From: Candidatus Kuenenia stuttgartensis | GTDB lineage: Bacteria; Planctomycetota; Planctomycetia; Isosphaerales; Isosphaeraceae | Length of the DNA: 64,000 nt | Reading direction: 5' to 3' | NCBI GenBank assembly: GCA_945865635.1 | Contig: CAMBEP010000015.1 | Span: 1-64,000, forward strand | Shown here: in pieces, positions 43,748-52,440 of the stretch | Numbering within the stretch: position 1 is the stretch's first letter | How the letters are laid out: the number at the start of each line of letters is the position of its first letter | Notes under the pieces: model-generated | What the model saw: the letters and a program-made list of their open reading frames with translations, nothing else | Database searches by the model: none | What the model was told of the DNA's origin: nothing | Made by a program: the position numbers and the translations under genes

Positions 43748-46486
43748 ATGGCTTTTTCATTGGATCCCGAACAGCGTTTCGCCGTTGAGAAAAATGGCCA
43801 GAGCCTGGTTGTGACCGCAGGCGCAGGCTGTGGCAAGACAGGCACCATTACGGCCCGATTTTTGTACCTGCTCGGCAAACGCGAGCCGGATGGAACACTG
43901 GCCGAACAATCTGAGCGTGCTCCTTTGGGCAGAATTGGGGTTTTGACATTTACCAATAAAGCGGCGGCTGAACTCCGGCACCGGATCCGAAAAGCCTGTG
44001 ATGAGGAAGCCATTCTGGCAATAAGCCTAGAAGATGCGGAGTATTGGCGATCTGTCGCGTTCGCCATGGAAGGTGTCACAATCTCAACCTATCACTCATT
44101 ATACGAGCAACTTTGCCGAGAGTTTGCAGATACACTCGAACTTGATCCGGAGGCCCGTTTGCTGGACGAACGGATCGCCTTTGGCTTGAAACGGAAGGCT
44201 GCGCGCGTGGCAGTTCGCGAGCGTCTTTCGAGTGGCGATCCCGTGCTGATCGAATATGCGGCCCGACATCGGCTTGATGAGGTTGTGGAAGAACTTGTAA
44301 ATTTGATTGGAAAGGGAGATCACCAGACCCAAGTGGGCCGGATTGCGAATCTGGAGCCAGAAGCCCTTGTTAAAAAATGGCTTGCAGACTGGAAGAAGGC
44401 CATAAAGCCAGTGGCACAGAAAGTGCAACAGATTCTGGAAGAGATTTTTAATCTTCCCACACAAGGCTTTACAGCGAATTGGCTTAAAAAAATGGCTGAA
44501 GCTGCCGAGGCCTTGACCTTGGCGGAAACCGATCTCATTGGCGGGTTGACCCGTGCAACCGATGCCTTGAGCGGTCACTCGCCCAAACGTGCTGATTTAG
44601 TGTTAAAGCTGAAAATCTTAAAAGAGATCAAATCGGGCGAACCTTACAAATTGATGGCAGCCAACCCGAAACTGCTTCAGGATGCGGCCAAAGAGACCAT
44701 CCTTTTAGCCAGGCTTACCCAATCAACCAAGCAAAAATATAATGAATTGAAAATCCCACGACGTGCGTTGGATTATGACGATCTGGTGGAGAAGACTAGT
44801 CAACTCTCGGAATCAGCGATTTCGCTTGGTGGCAGGTTTCGCACAAAGTTCGACATCCTCCTGGTGGACGAATTTCAGGATACAGACTGGCTTCAGGCGA
44901 AGATCCTCAAAGCGCTGGTCGGGAACCCATTCGATAAAGGCCAGTTATTTGTGGTCGGCGACGTGAAGCAGGCGATCTATCAATTCCGGGGTGCTGACCC
45001 AGAAATGTTATTGAGACTACGAGCGGAAATGGGTCCGGAATGCCAATTGGACCTGATGCGTAACTATCGTAGTTGCAAGCAGATTGTCGACTTTGTCAAT
45101 CTCCTGAAAGATTCGATGTACGAGCAGGATCTGCCCGACGATCCCGGGCTGATGGTCGGGCTGACATCAGACCAGGCGCTGGATGTGAGTGTACCAGCCG
45201 TCCAATTTCTCTGGACAGTGCCAAATTCCGAAACCAGCGACGATCAGGAAGGCCCCGATGCAGGCGAAAGTGATGAGCTTGGCCATGAGAAGCATCGTTC
45301 CGAGGCACAAACTTTAGCATTCAAGCTGCGTGAGTGGGTTGATCAAGGCTTGGTGGTGGGGGCGAAGAATGCGAACGGAAGCACTTGGAATGCGACCTCC
45401 AAGGATATTGTTTTTATCTCTCGATCCCGTTCAAGCTGGTGGCTTTATGAGCAGGCGCTCCGGAGTAAGGGCTTCGAAGTTCACCAGGATTCGGTTGGAG
45501 CCTTTTTTTATTGTCAGGAAATTCGTGATCTAATCAACTTTCTGGCCGTGATCGAAAACAAGATGGATGATGTCCGTCTGGTGGCCGCCTTGCGAGGGCC
45601 CCTTTTCAACCTTTCTGACGAATCCATTTTTGTTCTAGGCCAGCTCGAATCCGGCACAACCTTTTCCGATCGATTCTGGCGATCCAATCCGATGGAGATT
45701 TCCGACATCTCCGAAACAGATCAAAAGATCCTCCAAAGGGCCAAGGATTTGATCGAGACCATGGCAGAGCTCAAAGCGATAGCCCAGCCCAGCGAGATTG
45801 TCGAACGAGTGATCGTCGAGACCGAATTTGAGGCGATTGTCAGATCCACAGCCGAGGAACCTGAACAAGCCTGTGCGAATCTGGAAAAGCTTCTGGACGA
45901 GGCCCGATCGTTTGACCATGATCCTGACTTCGGCTGGCCGGCCATGGTCCGCCAATGGCTGGCGGATCTCTCCCATTCTTCCAAGTCGGATGAAGCCGTG
46001 GTGGACGCCCCAAAGGATAAGATCCGATTTTTGACGATCCACTCTGCCAAGGGTCTTGAATTTCCGGTGGTTGTAATGCCGGGCCTGCATTCGGATGGCA
46101 ATCATCGGTCGGGGCCTTATATGATTCATCCGGAGCAGGGACTGATCACACGTTCGAGAACTGCGGATACCGATGAATCCGAATCCAATTCCGAGGATCA
46201 TCCTGCTTGGCTCACAGGCAAAATGGCGGCAAAGGCAGAAAAGAAAAAAGAGGAGGACAATCTGTTTTATGTTGCCGTCACAAGGGCGATGGATCATTTG
46301 ATTCTGAGTGCGGTTTTCGATCCGACCGCGAAAAATAACAACGGTGAACCAGTCAATCCACGCGGCCCGTTCCTGAAGCGACTAAATGCAGCCTTTGACC
46401 TTGAGACCGGACATCCAAGAACGCCGGCCCAGACCAACTCGCCCCAAGTTGTCGTCAGCCGAATCATTTCACTTGTATTGAGTTAA
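43748..46486 (+). CDS. addA: AddA/UvrD-type helicase lacking the C-terminal nuclease
   Basis: ATG 43748 is chosen because AAAGGAG is nine bases upstream; the frame extends to 43706. The 912-residue protein has all SF1A helicase motifs: AGAGCGKT (Walker A, near 28), DYDDLV, VDEFQDTD (motif II), QAIYQFRG, HSAKGLEFPVVV and VAVTRAMDHLIL near 860. After this the chain ends within about 65 residues, whereas AddA of Bacillus continues for 300 residues into a nuclease domain. The gene runs straight into the convergent neighbour with no sign of frameshift. Translocase activity for the AddB partner is expected. Confidence 0.9.
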   Translation: MAFSLDPEQRFAVEKNGQSLVVTAGAGCGKTGTITARFLYLLGKREPDGTLAEQSERAPLGRIGVLTFTNKAAAELRHRIRKACDEEAILAISLEDAEYWRSVAFAMEGVTISTYHSLYEQLCREFADTLELDPEARLLDERIAFGLKRKAARVAVRERLSSGDPVLIEYAARHRLDEVVEELVNLIGKGDHQTQVGRIANLEPEALVKKWLADWKKAIKPVAQKVQQILEEIFNLPTQGFTANWLKKMAEAAEALTLAETDLIGGLTRATDALSGHSPKRADLVLKLKILKEIKSGEPYKLMAANPKLLQDAAKETILLARLTQSTKQKYNELKIPRRALDYDDLVEKTSQLSESAISLGGRFRTKFDILLVDEFQDTDWLQAKILKALVGNPFDKGQLFVVGDVKQAIYQFRGADPEMLLRLRAEMGPECQLDLMRNYRSCKQIVDFVNLLKDSMYEQDLPDDPGLMVGLTSDQALDVSVPAVQFLWTVPNSETSDDQEGPDAGESDELGHEKHRSEAQTLAFKLREWVDQGLVVGAKNANGSTWNATSKDIVFISRSRSSWWLYEQALRSKGFEVHQDSVGAFFYCQEIRDLINFLAVIENKMDDVRLVAALRGPLFNLSDESIFVLGQLESGTTFSDRFWRSNPMEISDISETDQKILQRAKDLIETMAELKAIAQPSEIVERVIVETEFEAIVRSTAEEPEQACANLEKLLDEARSFDHDPDFGWPAMVRQWLADLSHSSKSDEAVVDAPKDKIRFLTIHSAKGLEFPVVVMPGLHSDGNHRSGPYMIHPEQGLITRSRTADTDESESNSEDHPAWLTGKMAAKAEKKKEEDNLFYVAVTRAMDHLILSAVFDPTAKNNNGEPVNPRGPFLKRLNAAFDLETGHPRTPAQTNSPQVVVSRIISLVLS

Positions 46487-46505
46487 GAAAACTTGAAAGA
46501 GGCTT

Positions 46506-47450
46506 TTAACGGGTTGATGTTTTACGCAGGGGATTGATGGATCGGATCTGGCTGGCGGCCCGGCTGATCACACCTGCGGAACCATCGTTGCTTGCAAGCT
46601 GGGCTGTGGCCTTGCCATTCGTGCTGCCAGCCACTTGGCGATTTTGTCGCTCTTTGACCAAATCGGTCAGATACTCGGCAAACCAGAAATCCGGCTGAAT
46701 CTTTTGGATCGCGAGAAGCTCCGCCTGGATTTCTGACCACTCGCCCGCATCCGTCGGCCGCTTGTTGATTCGCTCAACGAGTGCAGCAGAACGACAATAG
46801 GCCAAGTGACCGCGTCGTGATTCAGGCAAGGAATTGCGATCAAAAAGCTGCTGGTAAATTCGACAGGCATCAGTATATTTCTTAGCCTTAAAATCTGTGT
46901 CGGCCTCGGCCAGGTCGAACTGCTGAACCTTTGAGTTGGAAGCGGCCGCAGGCGCGTTCTCAGCAGATTCTTCCGATGGCTTCTGGATCGTTGGTAAACG
47001 CTTCACGGGAGTATTGCTGGCAAGTGTCATCGGAGCGTTTAGGTCGGAGTCATCGCGTTGGAGCGGGGCCTTTGGAATTTTGAGGGCGGGCGCATTCGAG
47101 TCCGAGATTTCCGGAGTCGCTGGAGCCTGGGGCTCGCTGGCAGAATCCATCACCTTGAGATTGTGGAGATATTGATCGGCAATTTCGTAGCGGCCCGACT
47201 GCTTAGCCTGAGTGGCAGCAATCACATAGCACTTGCGAAGCTGTTCGACCAGGGCAGGATAATCGGCCTCTGGAGTCTCTTCCAGCGCCAATTCCATGAG
47301 GCTGATGGCTTGATCCATGGCGCCTTGATTCACAAGCTCTTTGGATTTGCTTAAAACTTGGGCCGTCTGCGGTGAATCCGCAAGAACTGGGCTGATTACT
47401 ATCCACAACATACAACCGAGCAGAAAGTTGCGTGCAATAGTCGATCGCAT
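46506..47450 (-). CDS. Exported TPR-like protein, unknown
   Basis: A 314-residue protein with a signal peptide (ending near VLADS, residue 26). Two helical regions follow. The first (about 28-95) has a TPR-like pattern (KELVNQGAMDQAISLMELALEE). A Pro/Ala/Ser-rich linker spans about 100-170. The second (about 175-265) is also TPR-like (FKAKKYTDACRIYQQLFDRN). Exported TPR proteins of unknown role are common in Planctomycetes. The end of the gene faces addA with a 19-bp gap. No characterised family recognised. Confidence 0.7.
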   Translation of the reverse strand: MRSTIARNFLLGCMLWIVISPVLADSPQTAQVLSKSKELVNQGAMDQAISLMELALEETPEADYPALVEQLRKCYVIAATQAKQSGRYEIADQYLHNLKVMDSASEPQAPATPEISDSNAPALKIPKAPLQRDDSDLNAPMTLASNTPVKRLPTIQKPSEESAENAPAAASNSKVQQFDLAEADTDFKAKKYTDACRIYQQLFDRNSLPESRRGHLAYCRSAALVERINKRPTDAGEWSEIQAELLAIQKIQPDFWFAEYLTDLVKERQNRQVAGSTNGKATAQLASNDGSAGVISRAASQIRSINPLRKTSTR

Positions 47451-47815
47451 GACGTCCGTGTCCTGATATGAGTTTTACGAAATCCGCAGGGCAAAAAAGT
47501 AAATGCCCTGCAACTTCGCATTGCCTCGAGCCGGTCATCCATGACCAGCCCTTCTCTGGAATCAGAGAAGTTTTGCGGAAACTTCGTATGACTCATCCTG
47601 AGTCGTGAAATCTCAACAATTTCAAAATATCGCTCAAGTTCGGCAAGCCGTCAAGCCGAACCTAGCCGTCGATCGATTTCTGTGACACAAAAAACACCCT
47701 GAGGCTTTGCCCCAGGGCTCCTTCGGAATTCTAATAACTCGTTTTGCCAAAAAGATTTACAATCGGCTACGACTTTTTTCAAAAAACATTTTGGACGACT
47801 TGCGTATCGGTTTTT
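47451..47815. other. Hairpin-dense intergenic region
   Basis: This 365-bp gap has at least six inverted repeats in a row: 47486-47511 (8-bp arms), 47533-47546 (GGTCAT/ATGACC), 47551-47570 (CTTCTCTG/CAGAGAAG, then TTTT), 47590-47604 (GACTCA/TGAGTC), 47638-47661 (GTTCGGC/GCCGAAC) and 47697-47717. A further repeat at 47567-47585 (GAAGTTT/AAACTTC) overlaps one arm of the third and cannot form together with it. No protein-coding frame is evident. See findings. Confidence 0.55.
47686..47717 (-). terminator. Rho-independent terminator of queD
   Basis: On the minus strand, CCCTGGGGC pairs with GCCTCAGGG (one mismatch) around an AAA loop and is followed by TGTTTTTTG. It lies about 100 bp past the queD stop. 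Confidence 0.75.
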
Positions 47816-48304
47816 TTACTGAGCATCGATGCCAGGTTGGCTCGACATTTGATATGAGGCATTGCACTTGGCGGTTTCCCAGAGTTGAACCTTGACCACG
47901 GGAAGACCCTCGGACAAGGCCCTTTCGAAGATAAGTCTGGCGATATTCTCGGCCGTAGGGTTGGAGTCCATCAGAAAGTGCCGTTCTCCAAGGCTTTCCA
48001 GTACAGGTACGATTGGGTCGTCCTTGCAAAGGATCATGTTGTGATCGAGATTTTCATCCACCCATAGCTGCACTTTTTGCTTAATATCGCCGAAGTCGAT
48101 CAGCATTCCGCGATCGTCAAGGATTTCCGCTTGTAAGGTGATGATTGCTATGCCATTATGACCATGTAAGTGGCGGCATTTTCCAGAATAATTCAGCAGT
48201 CGGTGGCCATAACAGAATTCGATTTCTCGAGCAACTTGATACATGGCCTGTCGTTCCTGATTTGTGGACGTTTCGGAAACTGTTTTTAAAATTGTATCAC
48301 TCAT
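47816..48304 (-). CDS. queD: 6-carboxy-5,6,7,8-tetrahydropterin synthase
   Basis: ATG 48304 (MSDTILKTVSETSTN) is preferred over the longer open frame. The 162-residue enzyme has the family's zinc and active-site pattern: EIEFCYGHRLLN, then CRHLHGHN near residues 44-51, LIDFGDIKQ, and NPTAENIARLIF near residue 118. QueD makes 6-carboxytetrahydropterin from dihydroneopterin triphosphate, the first dedicated step of preQ0/queuosine synthesis. queC is 13 bp upstream on the same strand, so they are co-transcribed. Length is slightly above the bacterial average of about 120-150. Confidence 0.94.
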   Translation of the reverse strand: MSDTILKTVSETSTNQERQAMYQVAREIEFCYGHRLLNYSGKCRHLHGHNGIAIITLQAEILDDRGMLIDFGDIKQKVQLWVDENLDHNMILCKDDPIVPVLESLGERHFLMDSNPTAENIARLIFERALSEGLPVVKVQLWETAKCNASYQMSSQPGIDAQ

Positions 48305-48317
48305 TGATCTCTCAATT

Positions 48318-49007
48318 TCAAGCAGTCGTTTCAGAGAAGGACTTATCATAGACGGTTTTGTCACAGATACCCATACTAAAAAAGGCTTTACGGCGTTCTG
48401 CACATTTATTGCAGTCGCCGCAGTGGTGACCTTTGACAGGGTTTATGCAACTGAAGGTGAACTCAAGCGGCAGGTCCCGACCAATCTCCAGAACTTGTTT
48501 CTTATCCAGCTTGGAATAGGGCCTTTGAATGAGAATAGGCCAATCAAGCCCCACGGAAACGGCATTCGCCAGAAGCTCAAAGAATTCTGAAGTCGCATCT
48601 GCAAAAGGGTTTCCAGCAAGCACACCGGTATGAATGACATGAATGCCATTGAGGGCGCACCAAACTGAGGCTTTGGAGATCAACATGCAATTCCTGCCTG
48701 GCAAATAAACGGCTTGATCCTCGGTATTGGCATCTGGAACCTCTCCCATACGGCTCCAGTGGTCTCCATAAACATCAGACATGGGCTGATCCAGTGTGAC
48801 CAGAGGCTTGATCAACGGCAAATTGACTGCCGCCAGAAACTGCCGGGCATGTGCCAGCTCCACATCTTCCCAGCGAAGCCCAAACTTGATGTAAACCGGC
48901 TGAACACCAAAACCCTGCCGAGCCAAATCCACTGCAAGAATGGCAGAATCCGACCCACCACTCATCAAAACTGCCACTACTTGCAAAGAATTCTGAGGCT
49001 TGATCAT
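48318..49007 (-). CDS. queC: 7-cyano-7-deazaguanine synthase
   Basis: ATG 49007 (MIKPQNSLQVVAVLMSGG) has GAGGG eight bases upstream. The 229-residue enzyme has the PP-loop SGGSDSA (near residue 16), YLPGRNCML, and the C-terminal zinc site FSCINP...HCGDCNKCAERRKAF. QueC converts 7-carboxy-7-deazaguanine to preQ0 with ATP and ammonia. The dinucleotide-binding region is slightly shorter than in model QueC enzymes and its middle differs, so it could belong to a QueC-like subfamily. queD follows directly. tgt for the last tRNA step is at 31.3 kb. Confidence 0.9.
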   Translation of the reverse strand: MIKPQNSLQVVAVLMSGGSDSAILAVDLARQGFGVQPVYIKFGLRWEDVELAHARQFLAAVNLPLIKPLVTLDQPMSDVYGDHWSRMGEVPDANTEDQAVYLPGRNCMLISKASVWCALNGIHVIHTGVLAGNPFADATSEFFELLANAVSVGLDWPILIQRPYSKLDKKQVLEIGRDLPLEFTFSCINPVKGHHCGDCNKCAERRKAFFSMGICDKTVYDKSFSETTA

Positions 49008-49368
49008 GGGCGGATCCCTCGTTTTGGTTCGTGACTGGCCACCAGCTTTTCGATCAATCCAATCTATCGTATGAACTTTAGGTCGCAACGAACGAAACTT
49101 TTTTCGATACATGACAGATTCATTTCGGGGCTCCCTTGTGAATCACTTTTCCTGAGCCTAAGCAGAATCTTCCGGTTTCCAGCCAACATGCCCGCAAAAT
49201 GGACCGGTATTTGGGGTTGTAAACTTTAGGAAATATCGTAATTTGCGAGAGATTAAAGCTGAGTGGATGGTGTCCATTCCGCAATAATTGTCTCCAACTG
49301 ATTGACCTGTCATAGATTATATCAGTTTGGCCCATGGATCGGGTCAGGGAGAAAAGAAGGGGTAAGCC
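49008..49368. other. Intergenic region upstream of queC and the lipoprotein gene
   Basis: 361 bp between divergent genes. I see no convincing coding frame, no strong hairpin and no preQ1-type riboswitch signature. The open frame upstream of queC (36 residues) lacks a ribosome-binding site. It presumably carries both promoters. Confidence 0.4.
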
Positions 49369-49914
49369 ATGGATCGGCGCCACCAGTCTGAGAATCTGAT
49401 CAAACCAAGTACCACGCTTGGGCGCCACAACCCAACATGTTGTTTTGCCTTGGTTTGGTTCCTATGGCCGGTAATTTTTAGTGGATGCTCAACGGCTCCC
49501 AAAAGCTTTTTGAGCATGAACGACCCCGCTGCAATCAATCGTGCCAGGGCGGTCGCTTTTGGCCGATCAGAGCCCGATTCGACAGCCATTCCGATTCTCA
49601 TTAATCGCTTGAGCGACAATGACCCGGTTGTCAGACTAACCAGCCATGAAGCACTTAAAAAACGCACTGGGCAAGACTTCGGCTACCAGCCCTACGCCGA
49701 GGGCGACGAACTGAGCAGCTCAGTCGGCCGATGGCAAGCTTGGTGGTCGGCGAGCCAAAGTGGCCGGATGTTTGCCGGATCAAAGCCAATTGCCACACCT
49801 CAGGCTTCCGAACAGATTTCACCACGCCAATTCAAGATTGGCCCAAGGCCCTTGTCAGAAGCCAGTTATCGCGAGAAAAGAGGCTTGTTTCAGCGGTTGT
49901 TTCGGCCTCAGTAA
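49369..49914 (+). CDS. Lipoprotein with HEAT-like repeat, unknown
   Basis: A 181-residue protein starting with AAGGGG six bases before the ATG. A hydrophobic helix (about 25-38) ends in a lipobox VIFSGC with Cys at residue 40, so it should be lipid-anchored. Residues about 55-95 form one or two HEAT-like helices (AAINRARAVAF, AIPILINRLSDNDPVVRLTSHEAL). The rest is polar and ends with basic residues. It precedes mlaE by 81 bp on the same strand and could serve that transport system, but this is inferred from position only. Confidence 0.68.
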   Translation: MDRRHQSENLIKPSTTLGRHNPTCCFALVWFLWPVIFSGCSTAPKSFLSMNDPAAINRARAVAFGRSEPDSTAIPILINRLSDNDPVVRLTSHEALKKRTGQDFGYQPYAEGDELSSSVGRWQAWWSASQSGRMFAGSKPIATPQASEQISPRQFKIGPRPLSEASYREKRGLFQRLFRPQ

Positions 49915-49995
49915 GCCAAACCAGAAACTTCCTTGGAACTCCTCCTCAAGTCGCATTTTAAATAGACCCAATCAAGCCGCCGAGATCTGCATAAC

Positions 49996-50907
49996 ATGGA
50001 CGGACACACCCTGACTGCCGAATGGCCCGACACCATTAATCCTCTAAGGCTCTTGGGCTGGCTGGCTTTTGAAACGGTGCGTTGGTGTGGCGGCCTTGGA
50101 ACGCTCTTTGCAACTTCACTGGTCGCTTGGCTCCGCCCGTCGAGGGCTGGTGAAATCAAGCTTCTCAAATCGGCTTATCAACAAATGGTCTGGCTGATCA
50201 TCTGGGGCTCGCCGCTGGTCATCCTATTGCACATCGGACTTGGATCGTTTTTGGCCCTTCAAGCGTTTCACGGCGCGATTTTTCTTGATGCCGTTGGGCC
50301 GGTTGTTGGAGTGGGCCTGTTCCGCAATGTTGGTAGCCAGATGTCGGCCATGATTGTTGCCGGACTTGTCAGCACACACACCGTTGCCGAACTTCGCCTG
50401 AGCCGATCCAAGGCTGACAGGATTCACAACGGAAAAATGATTGATCGAGATGTTGCAAAAGGGCTAAGGCCTCAATCTGAATTGCTGGTGCCCGACCACG
50501 CCCGGCTCACGGCCGGACGCGTTTTAGGCGCAATGCTGGCTGGTCCGGTTCTTGGCTTTATTGGCTGCACTGCGGGGCTGATCTCAGGACTAATGGTCAG
50601 TCGGTCGATTCTTGATGTCCCGACGGTCTGGTTTCTCTACAACTTTGTCGAGATGCTCTGGGCCCGCGACCTGGTCGGAATCCTCGTCAAGGGGGCGGTC
50701 TTTTCCGGTGCGGCATCGCTGATTGCTTGCCACGAAGGCCTTCGAGAGCCAGAGGGGTCTGCCTCAAATCTTGGTGTGGCCATGTGGCGAGCCGCGGTTT
50801 TAGGGATGCTCGCCATCCTCATCGCCAATTCCGCATGGTTTACATTGATGTTTCTAGGTGGTGCACCGTTCGGCCGTACGGTGCTCGAGCCGCCCACCCC
50901 GAGATAA
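49996..50907 (+). CDS. MlaE-type ABC transporter permease
   Basis: A 303-residue polytopic protein. A MlaE-type core is visible: TMs with FETVRWCGGLG, the elbow LLKSAYQQMVWLI, LGSFLALQAF, RNVGSQMSAMIVAGLVSTHTVAELR near 130-150, and the conserved RVLGAMLAGPVL with further TMs. This is the permease for MCE-type lipid transport across the envelope. An mlaD-like gene follows after 88 bp. No ATPase (MlaF) gene is found beside them. Confidence 0.9.
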   Translation: MDGHTLTAEWPDTINPLRLLGWLAFETVRWCGGLGTLFATSLVAWLRPSRAGEIKLLKSAYQQMVWLIIWGSPLVILLHIGLGSFLALQAFHGAIFLDAVGPVVGVGLFRNVGSQMSAMIVAGLVSTHTVAELRLSRSKADRIHNGKMIDRDVAKGLRPQSELLVPDHARLTAGRVLGAMLAGPVLGFIGCTAGLISGLMVSRSILDVPTVWFLYNFVEMLWARDLVGILVKGAVFSGAASLIACHEGLREPEGSASNLGVAMWRAAVLGMLAILIANSAWFTLMFLGGAPFGRTVLEPPTPR

Positions 50908-50995
50908 CGCCAATGCTATATTCAAGAACCATTTACAAAGATTCATCGGCTTTCAGGGCCGGTCCTTCGTCAGAACCCAGGAGTGAAGCCCTTCC

Positions 50996-52294
50996 ATGAA
51001 ACGCAGCTCAACACAAGAAGTCTTGGTCGGTCTGGTCGTTCTGGGCTTTCTGGCCGGGATGCTGAGCCTGATCGCTCTCTCGGTCGGTGGCCCCGGTTTT
51101 TTGTCAAACCGACGAACAATCGATGTCATTTTCAAAGATGGCCAAGGGGTTCGGGTCGGGTCGGCTGTCCAGATTGCTGGCCTGACCAGTGGGCGGGTTG
51201 AAGGTGTGGACCTTGTCGAAATTGATGGGTCTTTAAAGGCCAGAGTTCGCCTGACCATTCCGGAGAGCCTGGCAACCAAGCTCAAGCAGGATGTCAAAAT
51301 TGCCATCAAGTCGTCGCTGACCGGGCAAACCATGGTCAATATCATCAATTCCGGCATATCGCACATGGAGCTTGTGGCAGGTCAGGTTGTGGTGGGAACC
51401 GAGACAAACTTCTTCGACCCGATCATGGAACAAGTTGGACTTGGACCCGGCGAGCGCAACAACATCAGTCATATGATTGGCGAAGTGCGCAAGAATGTGG
51501 ATCTTCTCATGCCGAAGATCCAAACCACAGTCACGGCACTGGAAGAAACGACCAATGGCCTGAAACAAACTTCGACTGCGATTCGTCCCAATATCGAAAC
51601 CACCGTGGCCCAGCTCCAGCAGACGGCAAGCAAGCTACAGAGTGTTTTGCCACAAGTGGATGCATCGCTCAAGAAGGTCGATCACATGGTGACCACGGCC
51701 GACACCCTCCTGAGTGTCGCCGGGCCTGATGTTCGTGAGGCTGTGGCCGGAGCCCGGGGGCTCATGCTCAATGCCGATCAACTCATGACCGAACAAAGGC
51801 CAAATATCGCCCGAACGATCACGAATCTGGAAAACACACGGATTCGTGCTGACCGTGTCCTGTATCAGGCCGAAATGCTCTCAGGCCAGGGCGTTGATAT
51901 GGTCAATAAGTCAAAAGCGAACATTGAGCGAACGGTCTCAAATGTGCGCGATGCCACAGACTGGGGCGATAAGCTCGTTCAGAAAATCTATTCCAACCCC
52001 TTCTATTTGAGCCCTTTCTATAAACCAACAGCTCAGGATATTCAGGCCCATGCCTATTTTGATTCCGCCCAGGCTGTGATCGTAGGGGCCAAGGAACTGC
52101 ACGACACCGTGAAAACGCTTGAAACTTTGAGAGCCTCAGCACGAACGCAGGAGGAAGCTCAGGCGATTGACCAACTCTATGCCAAGACAGCAGGCATGTC
52201 AGAGAAGCTCAACCAGACCATGTCAAAAATGGCGGATGGATTGCAGCCAGCCGCAATGAATCCAAATCAAGGGCGTCAGGGGCTACGCCGATGA
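50996..52294 (+). CDS. MlaD-type protein with MCE domain and long coiled coil
   Basis: A 432-residue protein. One N-terminal membrane helix (EVLVGLVVLGFLAGMLSLIALS) anchors it and an MCE domain follows (about 37-120, IDVIFKDGQGVRVGSAVQIAGLTSGRVEGV). The rest, about 140-430, is mostly helical with heptad-like repeats (TTVTALEETTNGLKQT, TTVAQLQQTASKLQS) as in MCE proteins that build tunnels or bridges. It forms the substrate-binding part of the MlaE transporter. Start ATG 50996; AGGAG lies 12 bases upstream. It is followed by the structured flgM leader. Confidence 0.9.
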   Translation: MKRSSTQEVLVGLVVLGFLAGMLSLIALSVGGPGFLSNRRTIDVIFKDGQGVRVGSAVQIAGLTSGRVEGVDLVEIDGSLKARVRLTIPESLATKLKQDVKIAIKSSLTGQTMVNIINSGISHMELVAGQVVVGTETNFFDPIMEQVGLGPGERNNISHMIGEVRKNVDLLMPKIQTTVTALEETTNGLKQTSTAIRPNIETTVAQLQQTASKLQSVLPQVDASLKKVDHMVTTADTLLSVAGPDVREAVAGARGLMLNADQLMTEQRPNIARTITNLENTRIRADRVLYQAEMLSGQGVDMVNKSKANIERTVSNVRDATDWGDKLVQKIYSNPFYLSPFYKPTAQDIQAHAYFDSAQAVIVGAKELHDTVKTLETLRASARTQEEAQAIDQLYAKTAGMSEKLNQTMSKMADGLQPAAMNPNQGRQGLRR

Positions 52295-52379
52295 GAGTGA
52301 TTGAGAAAGATTTTCCAGAGTCGAGAGACAAGTTCTCAAAAGACTTAGGGAATTTTTTTCAAAATTCTTGGGATGGCGT

Positions 52380-52408
52380 TAAAGTCGGCACCGTTTCACA
52401 TCCGATAC
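52380..52408 (+). promoter_or_regulatory. Candidate sigma-28-type promoter of flgM
   Basis: TAAAGTCG (52380-52387) resembles the sigma-28 -35 TAAAGTTT and TCCGATAC (52401-52408) resembles the -10 GCCGATAA, six of eight matches each. The spacing (17 bases after TAAA) is two longer than the E. coli optimum of 15. Start of transcription would be near 52415. A second possibility is a sigma-70 site: TTGACA at 52420-52425 with a weak -10 at 52441-52448. Confidence 0.45.
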
Positions 52409-52440
52409 TAAAAGAGGATTTGACACGGAGGAGCACGTGA

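Noticed and set aside
49008..49130. preQ1 riboswitch upstream of queC
   Set aside because: I looked for the short preQ1-I hairpin with A-rich tail and for preQ1-II/III patterns. None is visible.
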